DNA of 64,000 bases from Trebonia sp963767685 (GCA_963767685.1 CAVYEZ010000005.1:496001-560000); one strand, 5' to 3'. Positions 49,952 to 59,617 are shown, counted from the first letter of the stretch. A program made the numbers and translations. The notes: generated from the letters alone by a model not told the origin.

Positions 49952-51433
49952 GTGACCGTCCCGCGCGTCGTCATCGCGGCGCCGGGCAGCGGGCACGGCA
50001 AGACGGCGGTCGCGACCGGCCTGCTCGGCGCGCTGCGCGAGCGCGGCCTGAAGGTCTCGCCGCACAAGGTCGGGCCCGACTACATCGACCCGGGCTACCA
50101 CGCGCTCGCCGCGGGCAGGCCAGGCCGCAACCTCGACCCCTGGCTGGTCGGCGAGGACCAGGTCGCGCCCCTGTTCACCCGGGGGGCGCGCACCCCGGAA
50201 CCCGCGGACATCGCGGTCATCGAGGGCGTGATGGGCCTGTTCGACGGGGTCGCCGACCCTCACGGGGCGTCCGGGCCCGCCGGCTTCGCGTCGACGGCGC
50301 ACGTCGCGCGGCTGCTCGCCGCGCCGGTCGTGCTCGTGGTCGACGCGAGCGGCGTCAGCGCGTCGGCCGCCGCCCTGCTGCACGGGTTCACGACCTGGGA
50401 CCCCGGCACGCGCATCGGCGGGGTGATCTTCAACAAGGCCGGCTCGCCGCGTCACGAGGAGCTGCTGCGCGCGGCGGCCGGCGCCGCGGGCGTCCCCGTG
50501 CTCGGCGTGCTGCCCCGGCGCGACCGACTCACCGTGCCGTCGCGCCACCTCGGGCTCATCCCCGCCGCGGAACTCGGCCGCCCGGCGCTTGACGCGGTTG
50601 CCGCCATGAGCGGCCTGGTCGCCGCCGGCGTCGACCTGGAAGCGCTGCTGCGGCTCGCCCGGGCCGCGGGACCGCTGCCCGGCGGCGCTGGCGAAGGCCA
50701 AGACGAAGAGCCTGCTTCCGAACGGCCGCGGCATCCTCTCCCCCGCCCCCGCGTCGCCATCGCCGGCGGGCCGGCGTTCACCTTCGGCTACGCCGAGCAC
50801 CCGGAGCTGCTCACGGCCGCGGGCGCCGACGTGGTGGCGTTCGACCCGTTGCGGGACGAGAAGCTGCCCGGCGACGTGGACGGCCTGGTCATCGGCGGCG
50901 GCTTCCCCGAGGAGCACGTCGCCGAACTGTCGGGCAACGCCGGGCTGCGGGCACAGGTCGCGGCCCTCGCGCGGGCGGGCGCGCCCGTCATCGCCGAGTG
51001 CGCGGGCCTGCTCTACCTGGCCCGCTCGCTCGACGGGCACCCGATGTGCGGGGTGCTGGACGCCGACGCCGTCATGACCGGCAGGCTCACGCTCGGCTAC
51101 CGGGACGCCGTCGCGGCCGCCACGTCGCCGCTCGCGCTGGCCGGGACCCGGGTTCACGGCCACGAGTTCCACCGCACGGCGATCAGGCCCGCCGACCCGG
51201 GCGACCAGGGCCCGGGTGACCGCGGCACGGGTCACCGGAGCACGGGCGACCAGGCCGCGGCGGCGGGCGCGTGGCACTGGCGGCAGCCGGGCGGCCCGGT
51301 CACCGAGGGTTTCGTCCAGGGCCGGGTGCACGCCTCCTACCTGCACACGCACTGGTGCGGCGTGCCGGGCGCGGCCGCCCGCGTCGCCGCCGCCGCCCGT
51401 GAGTACCGCCAGGCCCGGGAGCGGGCGGATTAG
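49952..51433 (+). CDS. cobB: Cobyrinic acid a,c-diamide synthase CobB
   Basis: A 493-residue glutamine-dependent amidotransferase acting on hydrogenobyrinic acid at the a and c acetates. The N-terminal ATP domain has the P-loop APGSGHGKTAVATGLLGALR and SPHKVGPDYIDPGYH. The C-terminal glutaminase domain has PVIAECAGLLYLARSL (nucleophilic Cys) and QGRVHASYLHTHW (His). A GTG at 49952 is the start. The stretch near residues 408-440 is Asp/Gly/Thr-repetitive (DPGDQGPGDRGTGHRSTGDQ) and looks like a low-complexity insertion. Confidence 0.95.
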   Translation: MTVPRVVIAAPGSGHGKTAVATGLLGALRERGLKVSPHKVGPDYIDPGYHALAAGRPGRNLDPWLVGEDQVAPLFTRGARTPEPADIAVIEGVMGLFDGVADPHGASGPAGFASTAHVARLLAAPVVLVVDASGVSASAAALLHGFTTWDPGTRIGGVIFNKAGSPRHEELLRAAAGAAGVPVLGVLPRRDRLTVPSRHLGLIPAAELGRPALDAVAAMSGLVAAGVDLEALLRLARAAGPLPGGAGEGQDEEPASERPRHPLPRPRVAIAGGPAFTFGYAEHPELLTAAGADVVAFDPLRDEKLPGDVDGLVIGGGFPEEHVAELSGNAGLRAQVAALARAGAPVIAECAGLLYLARSLDGHPMCGVLDADAVMTGRLTLGYRDAVAAATSPLALAGTRVHGHEFHRTAIRPADPGDQGPGDRGTGHRSTGDQAAAAGAWHWRQPGGPVTEGFVQGRVHASYLHTHWCGVPGAAARVAAAAREYRQARERAD

Positions 51434-52263
51434 GGCTTGCGGGCGACCAGGCCGTAAACGGGGACGGGGCGCTCGAAGATCGGGTCGGCCGGCGTCGGGC
51501 GCCACTCGGTGACGGGGACGAGGCCGGGCGGTACCGGCGCGAGCCCGCCGCCCGCGAGCGCGGCGACCTCCTGGCGGGAGCGGAGCGTGATGGGCTGCGC
51601 GGGCATCAGCTTGTTCCACTGCCTCGCCGCCTCTTCCATGGCCGGGTCGAGGTCGCTCGCCAGGTGGTAGATCGCGAGGTGGCTGCCGGACGGGACGGCC
51701 GCCATCAGCGCGGCCACCACCGCGGCTGCCTCCGTCGCGTCCCAGACGAAGGCGAGGGTGAACAGCAGCAAGATCGCGACCGGCCGGGCCAGGTCCAGGG
51801 TCTCCTGCGCGCCGGCCAGGATCGCGGCCGGGTCGCGGACCTCCGCGTCGACGTAGCCGACGGCGCCGCCTGGCGCGGACTTCATCAGCGCCCGGGCGTG
51901 GGACAGCACCATCGGGTCGTTGTCGACGTACGCGATGCGGCACTCGGGCACGAGGGCCTGGGTGACCTCGTGGGTGTTGCCCACCAGCGGCAGGCTGGTG
52001 CCGATGTCGAGGAACTGCGTGACGCCCGCCCCGGCGACCAGGTAGCGGAGCAGGCGCTGCTGGAACCCCCGCACGGCGGGTGGGATGTCGACTATCGCCG
52101 GCGCCGTCGCGGCCAGGGCACGCGCGGCCCTCCGGTCGGCCTCGAAGTTGTTCTGGCCGCCGTACAGGTAGTCCGCGACGCGCGCCGCGTTCGGCACCGT
52201 CGTGGTGATCAGTGCGGCCTTCGCCCGGCGCGTCGCGTCGTCCTCCCCCCACTCGTCTGGCAT
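51430..52263 (-). CDS. DUF574-type SAM-dependent methyltransferase
   Basis: A 277-residue paralogue with diverged signatures: RVADYLYGGQNNFEADRRAA, TQFLDIGTSLPLVGNTHEVT and RIAYVDNDPMVLSHARALM. The usual GGKDN is replaced by GGQNN and the glycine-rich loop reads GTSLP rather than GSGLP. The stop overlaps the cobB stop by four bases, convergently. The function is unknown for the family. Confidence 0.86.
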   Translation of the reverse strand: MPDEWGEDDATRRAKAALITTTVPNAARVADYLYGGQNNFEADRRAARALAATAPAIVDIPPAVRGFQQRLLRYLVAGAGVTQFLDIGTSLPLVGNTHEVTQALVPECRIAYVDNDPMVLSHARALMKSAPGGAVGYVDAEVRDPAAILAGAQETLDLARPVAILLLFTLAFVWDATEAAAVVAALMAAVPSGSHLAIYHLASDLDPAMEEAARQWNKLMPAQPITLRSRQEVAALAGGGLAPVPPGLVPVTEWRPTPADPIFERPVPVYGLVARKP

Positions 52264-52429
52264 GCCAACCAGTATGCGCCAACTGGGTGGCCAAGGCGGG
52301 CACCGTTCCTAATCGAGCGTGCAGGGGATGGTCCTGCGGTGCCGGCGGTCCCGTACGGTGCTGGGCCGCCTGGTTGCCTGCCGTGGTCCGGTGGGGCCGG
52401 CCGGTCTTGGTGCCGGGTGGCTGCCGGGG

Positions 52430-52910
52430 GCCGCCGCTGCACCTCCGACAGCCGGCCGTTGAGTGCCTTGAGGCGGATGGCCTTGGCGTGCCGCTCGGCG
52501 GGGGTCGGGTACCCGCGGACCCGGCCGTTCTTCCCGCCCGCGGGGACGGCGGCGCGCGCCTCGATGCGGCGGACCCGGGCCCGCAGGCTGGCGCGCTCGG
52601 CGCGCAGGTTCCGGTCGGCGAGCTGCCACTGGTCCTCGCTGGCCCGGGTGATCGCCCCCGCCCACCGCGACGACGACCCGGCGGTCAGCGCCCGCTTCCG
52701 CTCCCGCCGCGACACCGCCCGGCCCTTCGCGTCCAGCCGGCCCTCCGCGCACCGGGCCGCCAGGTCACCCCCGGCCAGCGACCCCAGGTACGAGCCCGCC
52801 GCCCGCGGCACCGCCGCGTCCCCCGCCGAGACCCGCAGCCGGGTACGCACCCGCGCCCCCGCCGGGACGCCGGCCACGAACGGCGCCGCGATCACCCGCA
52901 GCCTCCCCAC
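52430..52910 (-). pseudogene. TnpB-related (IS605-type accessory) N-terminal remnant
   Basis: The first 155 or so codons (GRLRVIAAPFVAGVPAGARV; AAGSYLGSLAGGDLAARCAE; RNLRAERASLRARVRRIEAR; RGYPTPAERHAKAIRLKALN) match the N-terminus of the TnpB-related proteins found with IS200/IS605-like elements in actinobacteria. After RLSEVQRRP the frame continues with Pro/Arg-rich, unrelated sequence, so the RuvC-like nuclease half is missing. No tnpA or ends were found. It is an insertion-element relic. Confidence 0.65.
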
Positions 52911-53086
52911 CCGGCCCCCTTAACGGCATTCAGTTCTATGACAACACCCGCTTACCCTACCGGCTAGAACACTCTTATGCCTGCTACGACACGCCGGACC
53001 AGCCAAGGGTTGGAACCCCTGCCAACCCGGGGCGGGACAATGCGCGGGCCTGACCGGCTCCTGGCCGTAGGCCCTATCCTCAACTG

Positions 53087-53701
53087 GTGGGAACCGCCAG
53101 CAATCCGATCGACAGGGGCACGATCGCCGCCCGGATGACGGGGTTCCCGCGCGTGACCAGGGACCGGGCCGACCTGAAACAGGCCGCGGTGGCGGTTTGC
53201 GTTGTCGTGCGCCACGGGCTCCCGTGCCTGCTGCTGACCCGCCGCGCGGCCGGGCTGCGCGCGCACGCCGGGCAGTGGGCGCTGCCAGGCGGGCGCCGGG
53301 ACGACGGCGAGACGCCGGTCGACGGCGCGCTGCGCGAACTGGCCGAGGAAGTGGGACTCCGGCTCCCCCCGGACTCGGTCCTCGGGCTGCTTGACGACTT
53401 CGTGACCCGCTCCGGGTACGTCATGACGCCCGTGGTCTGCTGGGCCGGGCCCGTGGGACAGCTGGCGGGCAGCGAGGCGGAGGTCGCCTCGCTGCATGAG
53501 GTGCCCCTCGCCGACCTCGACGTGGAGCCCAGGTTCACCTCCATCCCCGAGTCCAGCGCCCCGGTGATCCAGCTGCCGCTGCTCGGCGGCTACCTGCACG
53601 CCCCTACCGCCGCGATCGTGCACCAGTTCTGCCGTATCGCCTGCCGCGCCGAAGTCCGCCGCGTCGCCCACTACGAGCAGCCGGTCTTCGCCTGGCGCTG
53701 A
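53087..53701 (+). CDS. Nudix hydrolase
   Basis: A 204-residue Nudix enzyme. The Nudix box GRRDDGETPVDGALRELAEE followed by VGL (about residues 67-89) fits Gx5Ex7REUxEExGU. WALPGG precedes it, and LLLTRRAAGLRAHAGQ is typical of coenzyme-A-pyrophosphatase-like (NUDT7/CoAse) members. It hydrolyses a nucleoside diphosphate linked to another group; the substrate is inferred only loosely. Its start is a GTG. The preceding 180 bases hold no gene. Confidence 0.85.
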   Translation: MGTASNPIDRGTIAARMTGFPRVTRDRADLKQAAVAVCVVVRHGLPCLLLTRRAAGLRAHAGQWALPGGRRDDGETPVDGALRELAEEVGLRLPPDSVLGLLDDFVTRSGYVMTPVVCWAGPVGQLAGSEAEVASLHEVPLADLDVEPRFTSIPESSAPVIQLPLLGGYLHAPTAAIVHQFCRIACRAEVRRVAHYEQPVFAWR

Positions 53702-53793
53702 CGCTGGCGGAAACGCCGACAGGGGGGTGTCGCCGCGGCCAGGAAGAGTGGTGGTCACGGGAACGGTCCCGCGGCAAGCACCAGGAGGCTGGC

Positions 53794-54168
53794 ATGGCAG
53801 GGTACAACGGTATCGCGTGGTTCGAGATCGGCACGGCGGACCCGGCGGGGGCGGAGAAGTTCTACGGTGACGTCTTCGGCTGGACGGTCGGGTCCGGCGA
53901 CGGCGACCCCGAGGGGTTTCAGATGGTCACGGCCGGCGACGGGCCCGGGCTGCACGCGGGCGGCCTGATGGACACCGGCGAGCAGCCCGGCTACGCCGTG
54001 TTCGGCGTGCTGGTCGAAGACGTGGCCGAGGCCTGCCGGCGGGTCCAGGCGGCCGGGGGCCGCGTCCACCGGGACCCGGAGGTGACCCCGGGCGGGATCA
54101 CGTTCGCCCACCTGCTCGACCCGGCCGGCAACCGGTTCGAGGTGTTCACCATGCCGCCGGGGGTGTGA
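53794..54168 (+). CDS. VOC-family (glyoxalase fold) protein
   Basis: A 124-residue single-domain protein. NGIAWFEIGTADPAGAEKFY starts the first beta-alpha-beta module, and FAHLLDPAGNRFEVFTMPP ends the second, with a Glu near the canonical metal position. It belongs to the group of small actinobacterial glyoxalase-like proteins adjacent to regulators. It is convergent with a WYL-type regulator 46 bases away, the second VOC/WYL neighbourhood in the window. Confidence 0.86.
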   Translation: MAGYNGIAWFEIGTADPAGAEKFYGDVFGWTVGSGDGDPEGFQMVTAGDGPGLHAGGLMDTGEQPGYAVFGVLVEDVAEACRRVQAAGGRVHRDPEVTPGGITFAHLLDPAGNRFEVFTMPPGV

Positions 54169-54214
54169 TCAGTCGACTGCCGGGGCCGCGTCCGCGACGG
54201 CACGGCCCCGGCAG

Positions 54215-54940
54215 TCAGTCCAGGGCGAGGCGGCGCAGCTTGTCCGGGGGAATGTCCAGGTCCTCGCGGCGCAGCGGGCGCGGTTCCGGTACCTGCGCGG
54301 TGATGGTCACCGCGGCGATCCGGTCGGTGCGGAACGCGCGGACCGCCTCGCGCAGCCGGCACCAGGCCAGCAGGTACCAGCGCTCGGACATGCCGACGTA
54401 GCCGAGCGGCTCGACGTCCCGGCGGGTGACGAGGCCGTGCCGGTCGGCGTAGCCGATCCGCAGCACCCGCCCGGCCGCGAGCGCGTCCGTGATCACGGCG
54501 GGCACGGGCGGCGGGTCGGCCGCGCCGACCAGGTACACCCGCGCCACCAGGTCGCGGGCGGCCTCGGCGTCGTCTTTGCGCATCGCGGACAGCACCTTGC
54601 GCAGCGCCGCCGCGCCGTCCTGCCCAAACGGGGTCCCGGTCACGTGCCGCAGCGCGACCGCCAGCGCCATGGCCTCACCGGGGGTGAAGTTGACCGGCGG
54701 CAGGGTCCGCTCCTTGTCGAGGCAGTAGCCGCCGGCCCGCCCGGGCTCGGCCCACACCGGCACGCCGGACTGCTGCAGCGCGCTGATGTCCCGCTCGATG
54801 GTGCGGGCACTGACCTCGAACCGGCCGGCCAGCCAGCGCGCGGTGCGCGGCCGCGGCGAGACGGCCCGCAGTTCCTCGACGAGGGCGTACAGCCGGTCGG
54901 TCCGATTCACGCCCACCACGATAGGAGCCGCCTCCGACAT
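54215..54940 (-). CDS. YafY-type HTH/WYL-domain regulator
   Basis: A 241-residue regulator, shorter than the one at 15907 because it lacks most of the WCX extension. HTH: RTDRLYALVEELRAVSPRPR then TARWLAGRFEVSARTIERDI. AEPGRAGGYCLDKERTLPPV is the diagnostic segment. The WYL-like region is EPLGYVGMSERWYLLAWCRL. The ATG at 54940 is used; a GTG ten codons in (VNRTDR) is also possible. The target is probably itself or nearby genes. Bases 54941-55209 upstream contain no other gene. Confidence 0.88.
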   Translation of the reverse strand: MSEAAPIVVGVNRTDRLYALVEELRAVSPRPRTARWLAGRFEVSARTIERDISALQQSGVPVWAEPGRAGGYCLDKERTLPPVNFTPGEAMALAVALRHVTGTPFGQDGAAALRKVLSAMRKDDAEAARDLVARVYLVGAADPPPVPAVITDALAAGRVLRIGYADRHGLVTRRDVEPLGYVGMSERWYLLAWCRLREAVRAFRTDRIAAVTITAQVPEPRPLRREDLDIPPDKLRRLALD

Positions 54941-55209
54941 TCGGGCGCCGGCCCTGCCGGGCGCCTAGGTCTGCGCCGGCTGCGGACCTGCTCGAGATCC
55001 AGGAGCTCACCAACGACCGCAAGTCACCGGAACCGGGTGACGGCCGCTCACCGTGACGGCCGCGGGCAGCCGCGTCGCCATCCTGCGGGCGGGGCTTGTC
55101 CTCCAGGGAGCGTGGAGGCAAACTGGGGAGCCGCTCCCGCAAGAAGCGGCGGAGTCACGTAACGTAAGCCCGGACAGCGAGCCGGCCGAGACCGCAGGGG
55201 GATCCCGCC

Positions 55210-55998
55210 ATGGAGGCGAAGCCGACGTTCAACCCGCAGGTCCCGAGCATCGCCCGGACGTACGACTACCTGCTCGGCGGGAAAGACCACTACCCGGTCG
55301 ACCGCGAGATCGGGGAGATCTTCATCAAGAAGTTCCCCGGTGCGGTGCAAATCGCCCTCGACAACCGGGCCTGCCTGGTCCGCGCGGTGACCTACATCGC
55401 CGGCGAGCTTGGCATCAGCCAGTTCATCGACCTCGGGTCCGGGTTGCCGACCGCCGACAACGTGCACCAGGTGGCGCAGCGCGCCGACCCGGGCGCCAGG
55501 GTCGTCTACGTGGACAACGACCCGATCGTTTTGGCGCACGGCCGGGCCATGCTCGCCGAGGACGACCAGACCGTGGTCGTCAGGGCCGATATCCGCCAGC
55601 CCGCGCAGATCCTGTCCGACCCGGTAGTCCGCACCCTGATCGACTTCGGCCGGCCGGTCGCGGTCATCGGGAGCGCGGTGCTGCACCACCTGCTCGACGA
55701 GGAGGACCCGCTCGGGGCCATCCGCGCGGTGTGCGCCGCCACCCCGGCGGGGAGCTGCCTGTTCGTCTCGCACTTCCGCACCCTGGGCGACCCGGACTCC
55801 GCCGCGCTTGAGGCGGTCATGCTAGAGGCGTTCGGCCGCGGCATGTGGCGCACCAGCGACCAGATCGGGCAGTTCTTCGGTGACATGCGGCTGGTTCCCC
55901 CGGGAATCGTGCCGTGCGCCTTGTGGCGCCAGGACGCCGGTCCTGGTGACCTGACGCCCTACCAGCAGCTGATAGTGGCGGGCGTGGGCCGCAAGTAA
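55210..55998 (+). CDS. DUF574-type SAM-dependent methyltransferase
   Basis: A 262-residue paralogue with intact signatures: ARTYDYLLGGKDHYPVDREI near the N-terminus, QFIDLGSGLPTADNVHQVAQ and ARVVYVDNDPIVLAHGRAM. A strong AGGGGGA ribosome site precedes the ATG. It lies upstream of a decayed acyl-CoA-dehydrogenase-like gene in the same direction, with no clear functional link. Confidence 0.88.
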   Translation: MEAKPTFNPQVPSIARTYDYLLGGKDHYPVDREIGEIFIKKFPGAVQIALDNRACLVRAVTYIAGELGISQFIDLGSGLPTADNVHQVAQRADPGARVVYVDNDPIVLAHGRAMLAEDDQTVVVRADIRQPAQILSDPVVRTLIDFGRPVAVIGSAVLHHLLDEEDPLGAIRAVCAATPAGSCLFVSHFRTLGDPDSAALEAVMLEAFGRGMWRTSDQIGQFFGDMRLVPPGIVPCALWRQDAGPGDLTPYQQLIVAGVGRK

Positions 55999-56019
55999 CG
56001 GCCGGCCGGGTGCGGGAAG

Positions 56020-56778
56020 CCCTCGATCCGGTACTACACCACGGGGTCGCTGACCGCCCGCTGGCTCGGTGTCACCGCCCTGGACGAGACCGGGCGGCTC
56101 GCGCTCGCCTTCGTCCGCGGAAACGCACCGGGAGTGACGCTCGGTACGGACTGGAACGTGATGGGCCAGCGGGCCACGGTCAGCGGGTCCGCCGTCCTCG
56201 CGGACTTCCCGGTGGACCCCGCGCTGGTAGTGCCCTACGCGGCCGCTTTCTCGGTGCCGCAGCAGTTCGGCGCCCGCACCCAGCTCGTGCACGCCGCGAT
56301 CCAGGTGGGCATCGCCGGCGGCGCGCTCCGTGACGCCGGCTGGTTCGTGCGCGAGAGGGCACGGCCGTTCTTCGAGGCGGCCAGGGCGGGGCTCGCCGGC
56401 ACCGCGAGCTCCGACCCGCACACGGTCCACCGCTTCGGCGAGCTGGCCACGAAGGTCAGTGCCGCCGAGGCACTCCTGGCCCAGGCCGCCGCCGTCCAGG
56501 AGTCCGTGGGCCGGGTGCCCGCCGACGAGCACGCCGCGGCGCGCGGCTCGCTGGCGGTCGCGCGGGCGAAGGCGTTCGCGAGCGCGGTCGCGGCCGAGGT
56601 GACCACGGAGATCTTCTCGCTCGCCGGCGCGAGCGCAACCGACGAGCGGTACGACCTGTCCAGGCACTGGCGGAACGCGCGCACTCACGCGAGCCACGAC
56701 CCCGCCTCGTGGAAATACCACCACATAGGGAATTACCTGCTCAATGACGTGCTGCCGCCCAACCACGGTCAGCTCTGA
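56020..56778 (+). pseudogene. SfnB-type acyl-CoA dehydrogenase-like gene, 5'-truncated
   Basis: From about 56020 the frame reads GKPSIRYYTTGSLTARWLGV then TALDETGRLALAFVRG. This is the central beta domain of SfnB-like flavin-dependent monooxygenases. It continues through the C-terminal helical domain (FSVPQQFGARTQLVHAAIQV; FSLAGASATDERYDLSRHWR) to a normal end, NYLLNDVLPPNHGQL. The first 150 residues or so are absent, and no start with a ribosome site exists. An ATG-started 214-codon frame at 56134 remains but lacks the flavin-binding half. Confidence 0.75.
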
Positions 56779-58280
56779 GCCTGCCGGTCGAGAACCTGGG
56801 CGCCCGGCACGGCCGTCCGGGCCGACCGGCCGCTGATCGCGACGACGGCGGTCACCAGGATGAGGACGGCGAGTCCGGCGGCGACCAGGAAGGCGCGGTC
56901 AAGGCCGGCCGCCAGCGCGTGGTCATAGGCCGTGGCCGAGGTGACCCCGGCGGCGCGGGAGCGGGCGCTGTTGGCGGTCACCGTCCAGGCCACGGTGCCG
57001 AGCACCGCGAGCCCGAGGGCGCCGCCCACCTGCCGGCCGGTGTTGACCAGGCTTGACGCCACGCCCGAGTCGGACTCGGCGACCCGCGCGAGCGCGACCA
57101 TCGGCAGCGGGACGAACAGCAGGCCGAGGCCAAAGCCGGCGACGAGGGACGGGCCGAGCAGCGCGGCGGCGTAGCCGCTGTGCTCGGTGACGCCCGACAG
57201 CCAGTACATGCCGCCGGCGCTCGCGGCCGCCCCGGCGACCAGGAGGGGCCTGGCGCCGATGCGGCCGATCAGCCGGGTGGCGACCGCGGCACCGACCAGG
57301 AGGGCGGCCGTGAGCGGCAGGAACGCCACTCCTTCGCGCAGCGGGGAGTACCCGAGCAGGTCCTGGACGAACAGCGTGAGGAAGAAGAACACGCCGAAGT
57401 TCGCGGCGCCCACGCCCAGCATGATCAGGTTGGCACCGAGACGGTCCCGGTCGCGCAGCACGCGCGGCGGCAGCAGCGGGTGCCCGCCGCGTGCCTCGAT
57501 GACCGCGAACGCGGCGAGCAGGGCGACGCCGGCTGCCAGCGGGGCCACCACCTTGGCGTCGCCCCAGTGCGAGCCGCCGCCCGCCGTCGTCACGGCGTTG
57601 GACAGGCCGTAGACGACCGCGGCGATGCCGGCGGTTCCGGTGACGGCGCCCGGCAGGTCGAATCCGCCCGGGCGGCGCGGCGTCTCGCCGAGGCTCCACG
57701 GGGCGGCGAGGGCAACGGCGATGCCGATCGGCACGTTGACGAACAGTACCCACTTCCAGGACGCGTAGGTCACGAGTAGCCCGCCGGCGACCAGCCCGAG
57801 CGCGCCGCCCACGCCGCTCATCGAGGCGTACACGCCCATGGCCCGGCTGCGCCGCGGCCCTTCCGGGAACGTGGTCGCGATCAGCGCCAGCGCGGTGGGC
57901 GCGACGACCGCGCCGCCGACGCCCTGCACCGCGCGGGCGGCGAGCAGCCAGGCGGGCGAGGACGCGAGCCCGCCGGCGAGCGAGGCGGCGGAGAACAGCA
58001 GCAGGCCGGCGACGAACATCCGGCGGCGGCCGAGCAGGTCGCCGGCCCGCCCGCCGAGCAGCAGCAGGCCGCCGAACGTCAGGGCGTACGCGGTGATCAC
58101 CCACTCCAGGCTGGAAGTGGAGAATCCGAGGCCGCGCTGAATGCTCGGCAGGGCCACGTACACGACGGTCGCGTCGAGCACGACCATGAGCTGAGCGGTG
58201 GCGATGACGAGCAGCGCCACGCCGGGCCGGCCGCGGCTCGCCCGGCTGGGCGCTGCGAAGAATGTCGTTGTCATGGTCAC
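56769..58280 (-). CDS. MFS exporter, EmrB/QacA (DHA2) type
   Basis: A 503-residue transporter with about 14 helices. Helix 1 LLVIATAQLMVVLDATVVYV carries the D-x-T-V motif C-like start. LEWVITAYALTFGGLLLLGG and RAGDLLGRRRMFVAGLLLFS give motif A. WVLFVNVPIGIAVALAAPWS is the mid-protein signature. It should export hydrophobic drugs or metabolites by proton antiport. It is convergent with the SfnB remnant (10-base overlap) and tandem with another MFS gene upstream. Confidence 0.92.
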   Translation of the reverse strand: MTMTTTFFAAPSRASRGRPGVALLVIATAQLMVVLDATVVYVALPSIQRGLGFSTSSLEWVITAYALTFGGLLLLGGRAGDLLGRRRMFVAGLLLFSAASLAGGLASSPAWLLAARAVQGVGGAVVAPTALALIATTFPEGPRRSRAMGVYASMSGVGGALGLVAGGLLVTYASWKWVLFVNVPIGIAVALAAPWSLGETPRRPGGFDLPGAVTGTAGIAAVVYGLSNAVTTAGGGSHWGDAKVVAPLAAGVALLAAFAVIEARGGHPLLPPRVLRDRDRLGANLIMLGVGAANFGVFFFLTLFVQDLLGYSPLREGVAFLPLTAALLVGAAVATRLIGRIGARPLLVAGAAASAGGMYWLSGVTEHSGYAAALLGPSLVAGFGLGLLFVPLPMVALARVAESDSGVASSLVNTGRQVGGALGLAVLGTVAWTVTANSARSRAAGVTSATAYDHALAAGLDRAFLVAAGLAVLILVTAVVAISGRSARTAVPGAQVLDRQAQS

Positions 58281-58423
58281 CGATGCTGCCTGGTGACCGC
58301 GGCGGTGTCGTCGTCCCCCGGAAGCGAGTTATCCCTGGCCGGCGGGGATGCGGGCGGCGGCGGCCCTACTCCGCGGGGAGTAGCCGCCGACAGCTCCGGT
58401 GAGAGGAGGCCGGCGGGCCGTCG

Positions 58424-59617
58424 TCACCGCCGGAGGGAGACGGCGCTGGCCAGCGCGACCGCGAGCAGCCCCAGGGCGAACGCGACCGTGAGCGGCCAGC
58501 CGCCGCGGGAGTAGAAGACGCCGCCGGCCGACCCGGCCACGCTGCTGCCGACGTAGTACAGGCACAAGTACAGGGCCGAGGCCTGCGCGGGCGCGACCGG
58601 CGCCCGGCCGCCGACCCACCCGCTGGCCACCGAGTGGGCCGCGAAGAATCCGGCGGTCAGCACCACGAGCCCGGCCACGACGCAGGCCAGCGCGGCCGGC
58701 AGGGTCAGCGCCACGCCGACGATGGTCACGGCCACGCCGGCGGCGAGCACGACGGGGCGCCCCGCCCGGTCCGCGAGCCGCCCCGCCTGCGCCGAGGACC
58801 AGGTGCCCGCGAGGTAGACCGTGAACAGGGCGCCGATCACGCTGGTGGACAGGCCGAAGGGCGCGCCGCTCAGCCGGAACGTCAGGTAGTTGTAGACCGT
58901 GACGAACGCGCCCATCAGCGCGAAGCCGATGAGGTAGAGCCGCAGCAGGCCCGTGTCCGCCAGGTTGCGGGCGAGCGTGGCGAGCAGCGCGCGGAGCCGC
59001 GGCGCCGACGGCGCGAAGAAGCGCGACCGCGGGAGCAGCAGCGCGAACGCCACCGCGCAGGCAAGCGCCAGCGCGGACACCCCGGCGGCGGCGACCCGCC
59101 AGCCGCCGTGCTCGGCCAGGACCCCCGCGATGACCCGCCCGCTGAGCCCGCCGATGGCGTTGCCCGCGATGTACAGGCCCATGGCGCGGCCGAGGTCCGC
59201 GCGGTCGACCTCCTCGGCGAGGTAGGCCATCGCGGTCGCGGGCACCCCGGCGAGAGCGAAGCCCTGGAGGACGCGGACGCCGATCAGCACGGGCAGGCTC
59301 GGCGACAGCGGCGCGACCAGGCCGAGCAGCCCCGCGGCGAGCACCGACACGATCATCACCTCGCGCCGGCCGCGGACCTCCGACAGCGAGCTCACCGGGA
59401 TGATCGCGACGGCGAGCGCGAGCGTCCCCGCGGACATCGCGAGGCTGGCCGCCGCCGGGCTCGCGCCGAATGACCGGGACAGCAGGGGCAGCAGCGGCTG
59501 CGGCACGTACAGCAGGGCGAAGGTCGCGAGCCCGGCCGCGAAAAGCCCCAGCCGCACGCGCCGCATCGCGACGTCGCCGTGGTGAAGTCGCTCCGTCGTC
59601 TCCAGCGTGAGGGCCAT
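58424..59617 (-). CDS. MFS transporter (YnfM-like, 12 helices)
   Basis: A 397-residue transporter. RLGLFAAGLATFALLYVPQP with the PQPLLPLLSRSFGASPAAAS segment is characteristic of the YnfM/arabinose-efflux-like group. SLSEVRGRREVMIVSVLAAG is motif A and VRVLQGFALAGVPATAMAYL is motif C-like. It is divergent from a LysR gene with 65 bases between the starts, so that LysR protein is its likely regulator. The substrate is unknown. Confidence 0.9.
   Translation of the reverse strand: MALTLETTERLHHGDVAMRRVRLGLFAAGLATFALLYVPQPLLPLLSRSFGASPAAASLAMSAGTLALAVAIIPVSSLSEVRGRREVMIVSVLAAGLLGLVAPLSPSLPVLIGVRVLQGFALAGVPATAMAYLAEEVDRADLGRAMGLYIAGNAIGGLSGRVIAGVLAEHGGWRVAAAGVSALALACAVAFALLLPRSRFFAPSAPRLRALLATLARNLADTGLLRLYLIGFALMGAFVTVYNYLTFRLSGAPFGLSTSVIGALFTVYLAGTWSSAQAGRLADRAGRPVVLAAGVAVTIVGVALTLPAALACVVAGLVVLTAGFFAAHSVASGWVGGRAPVAPAQASALYLCLYYVGSSVAGSAGGVFYSRGGWPLTVAFALGLLAVALASAVSLRR

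Noticed and set aside
47197..50067. Minus-strand 956-codon open frame
   Set aside because: It is antisense to the chelatase subunit and cobO and has repetitive Arg/Pro/Gly composition typical of shadows.
52430..52910. Active TnpB/IS605 element with guide RNA
   Set aside because: Only the N-terminal part of a TnpB-related protein remains; the nuclease half, tnpA and element ends are not seen.
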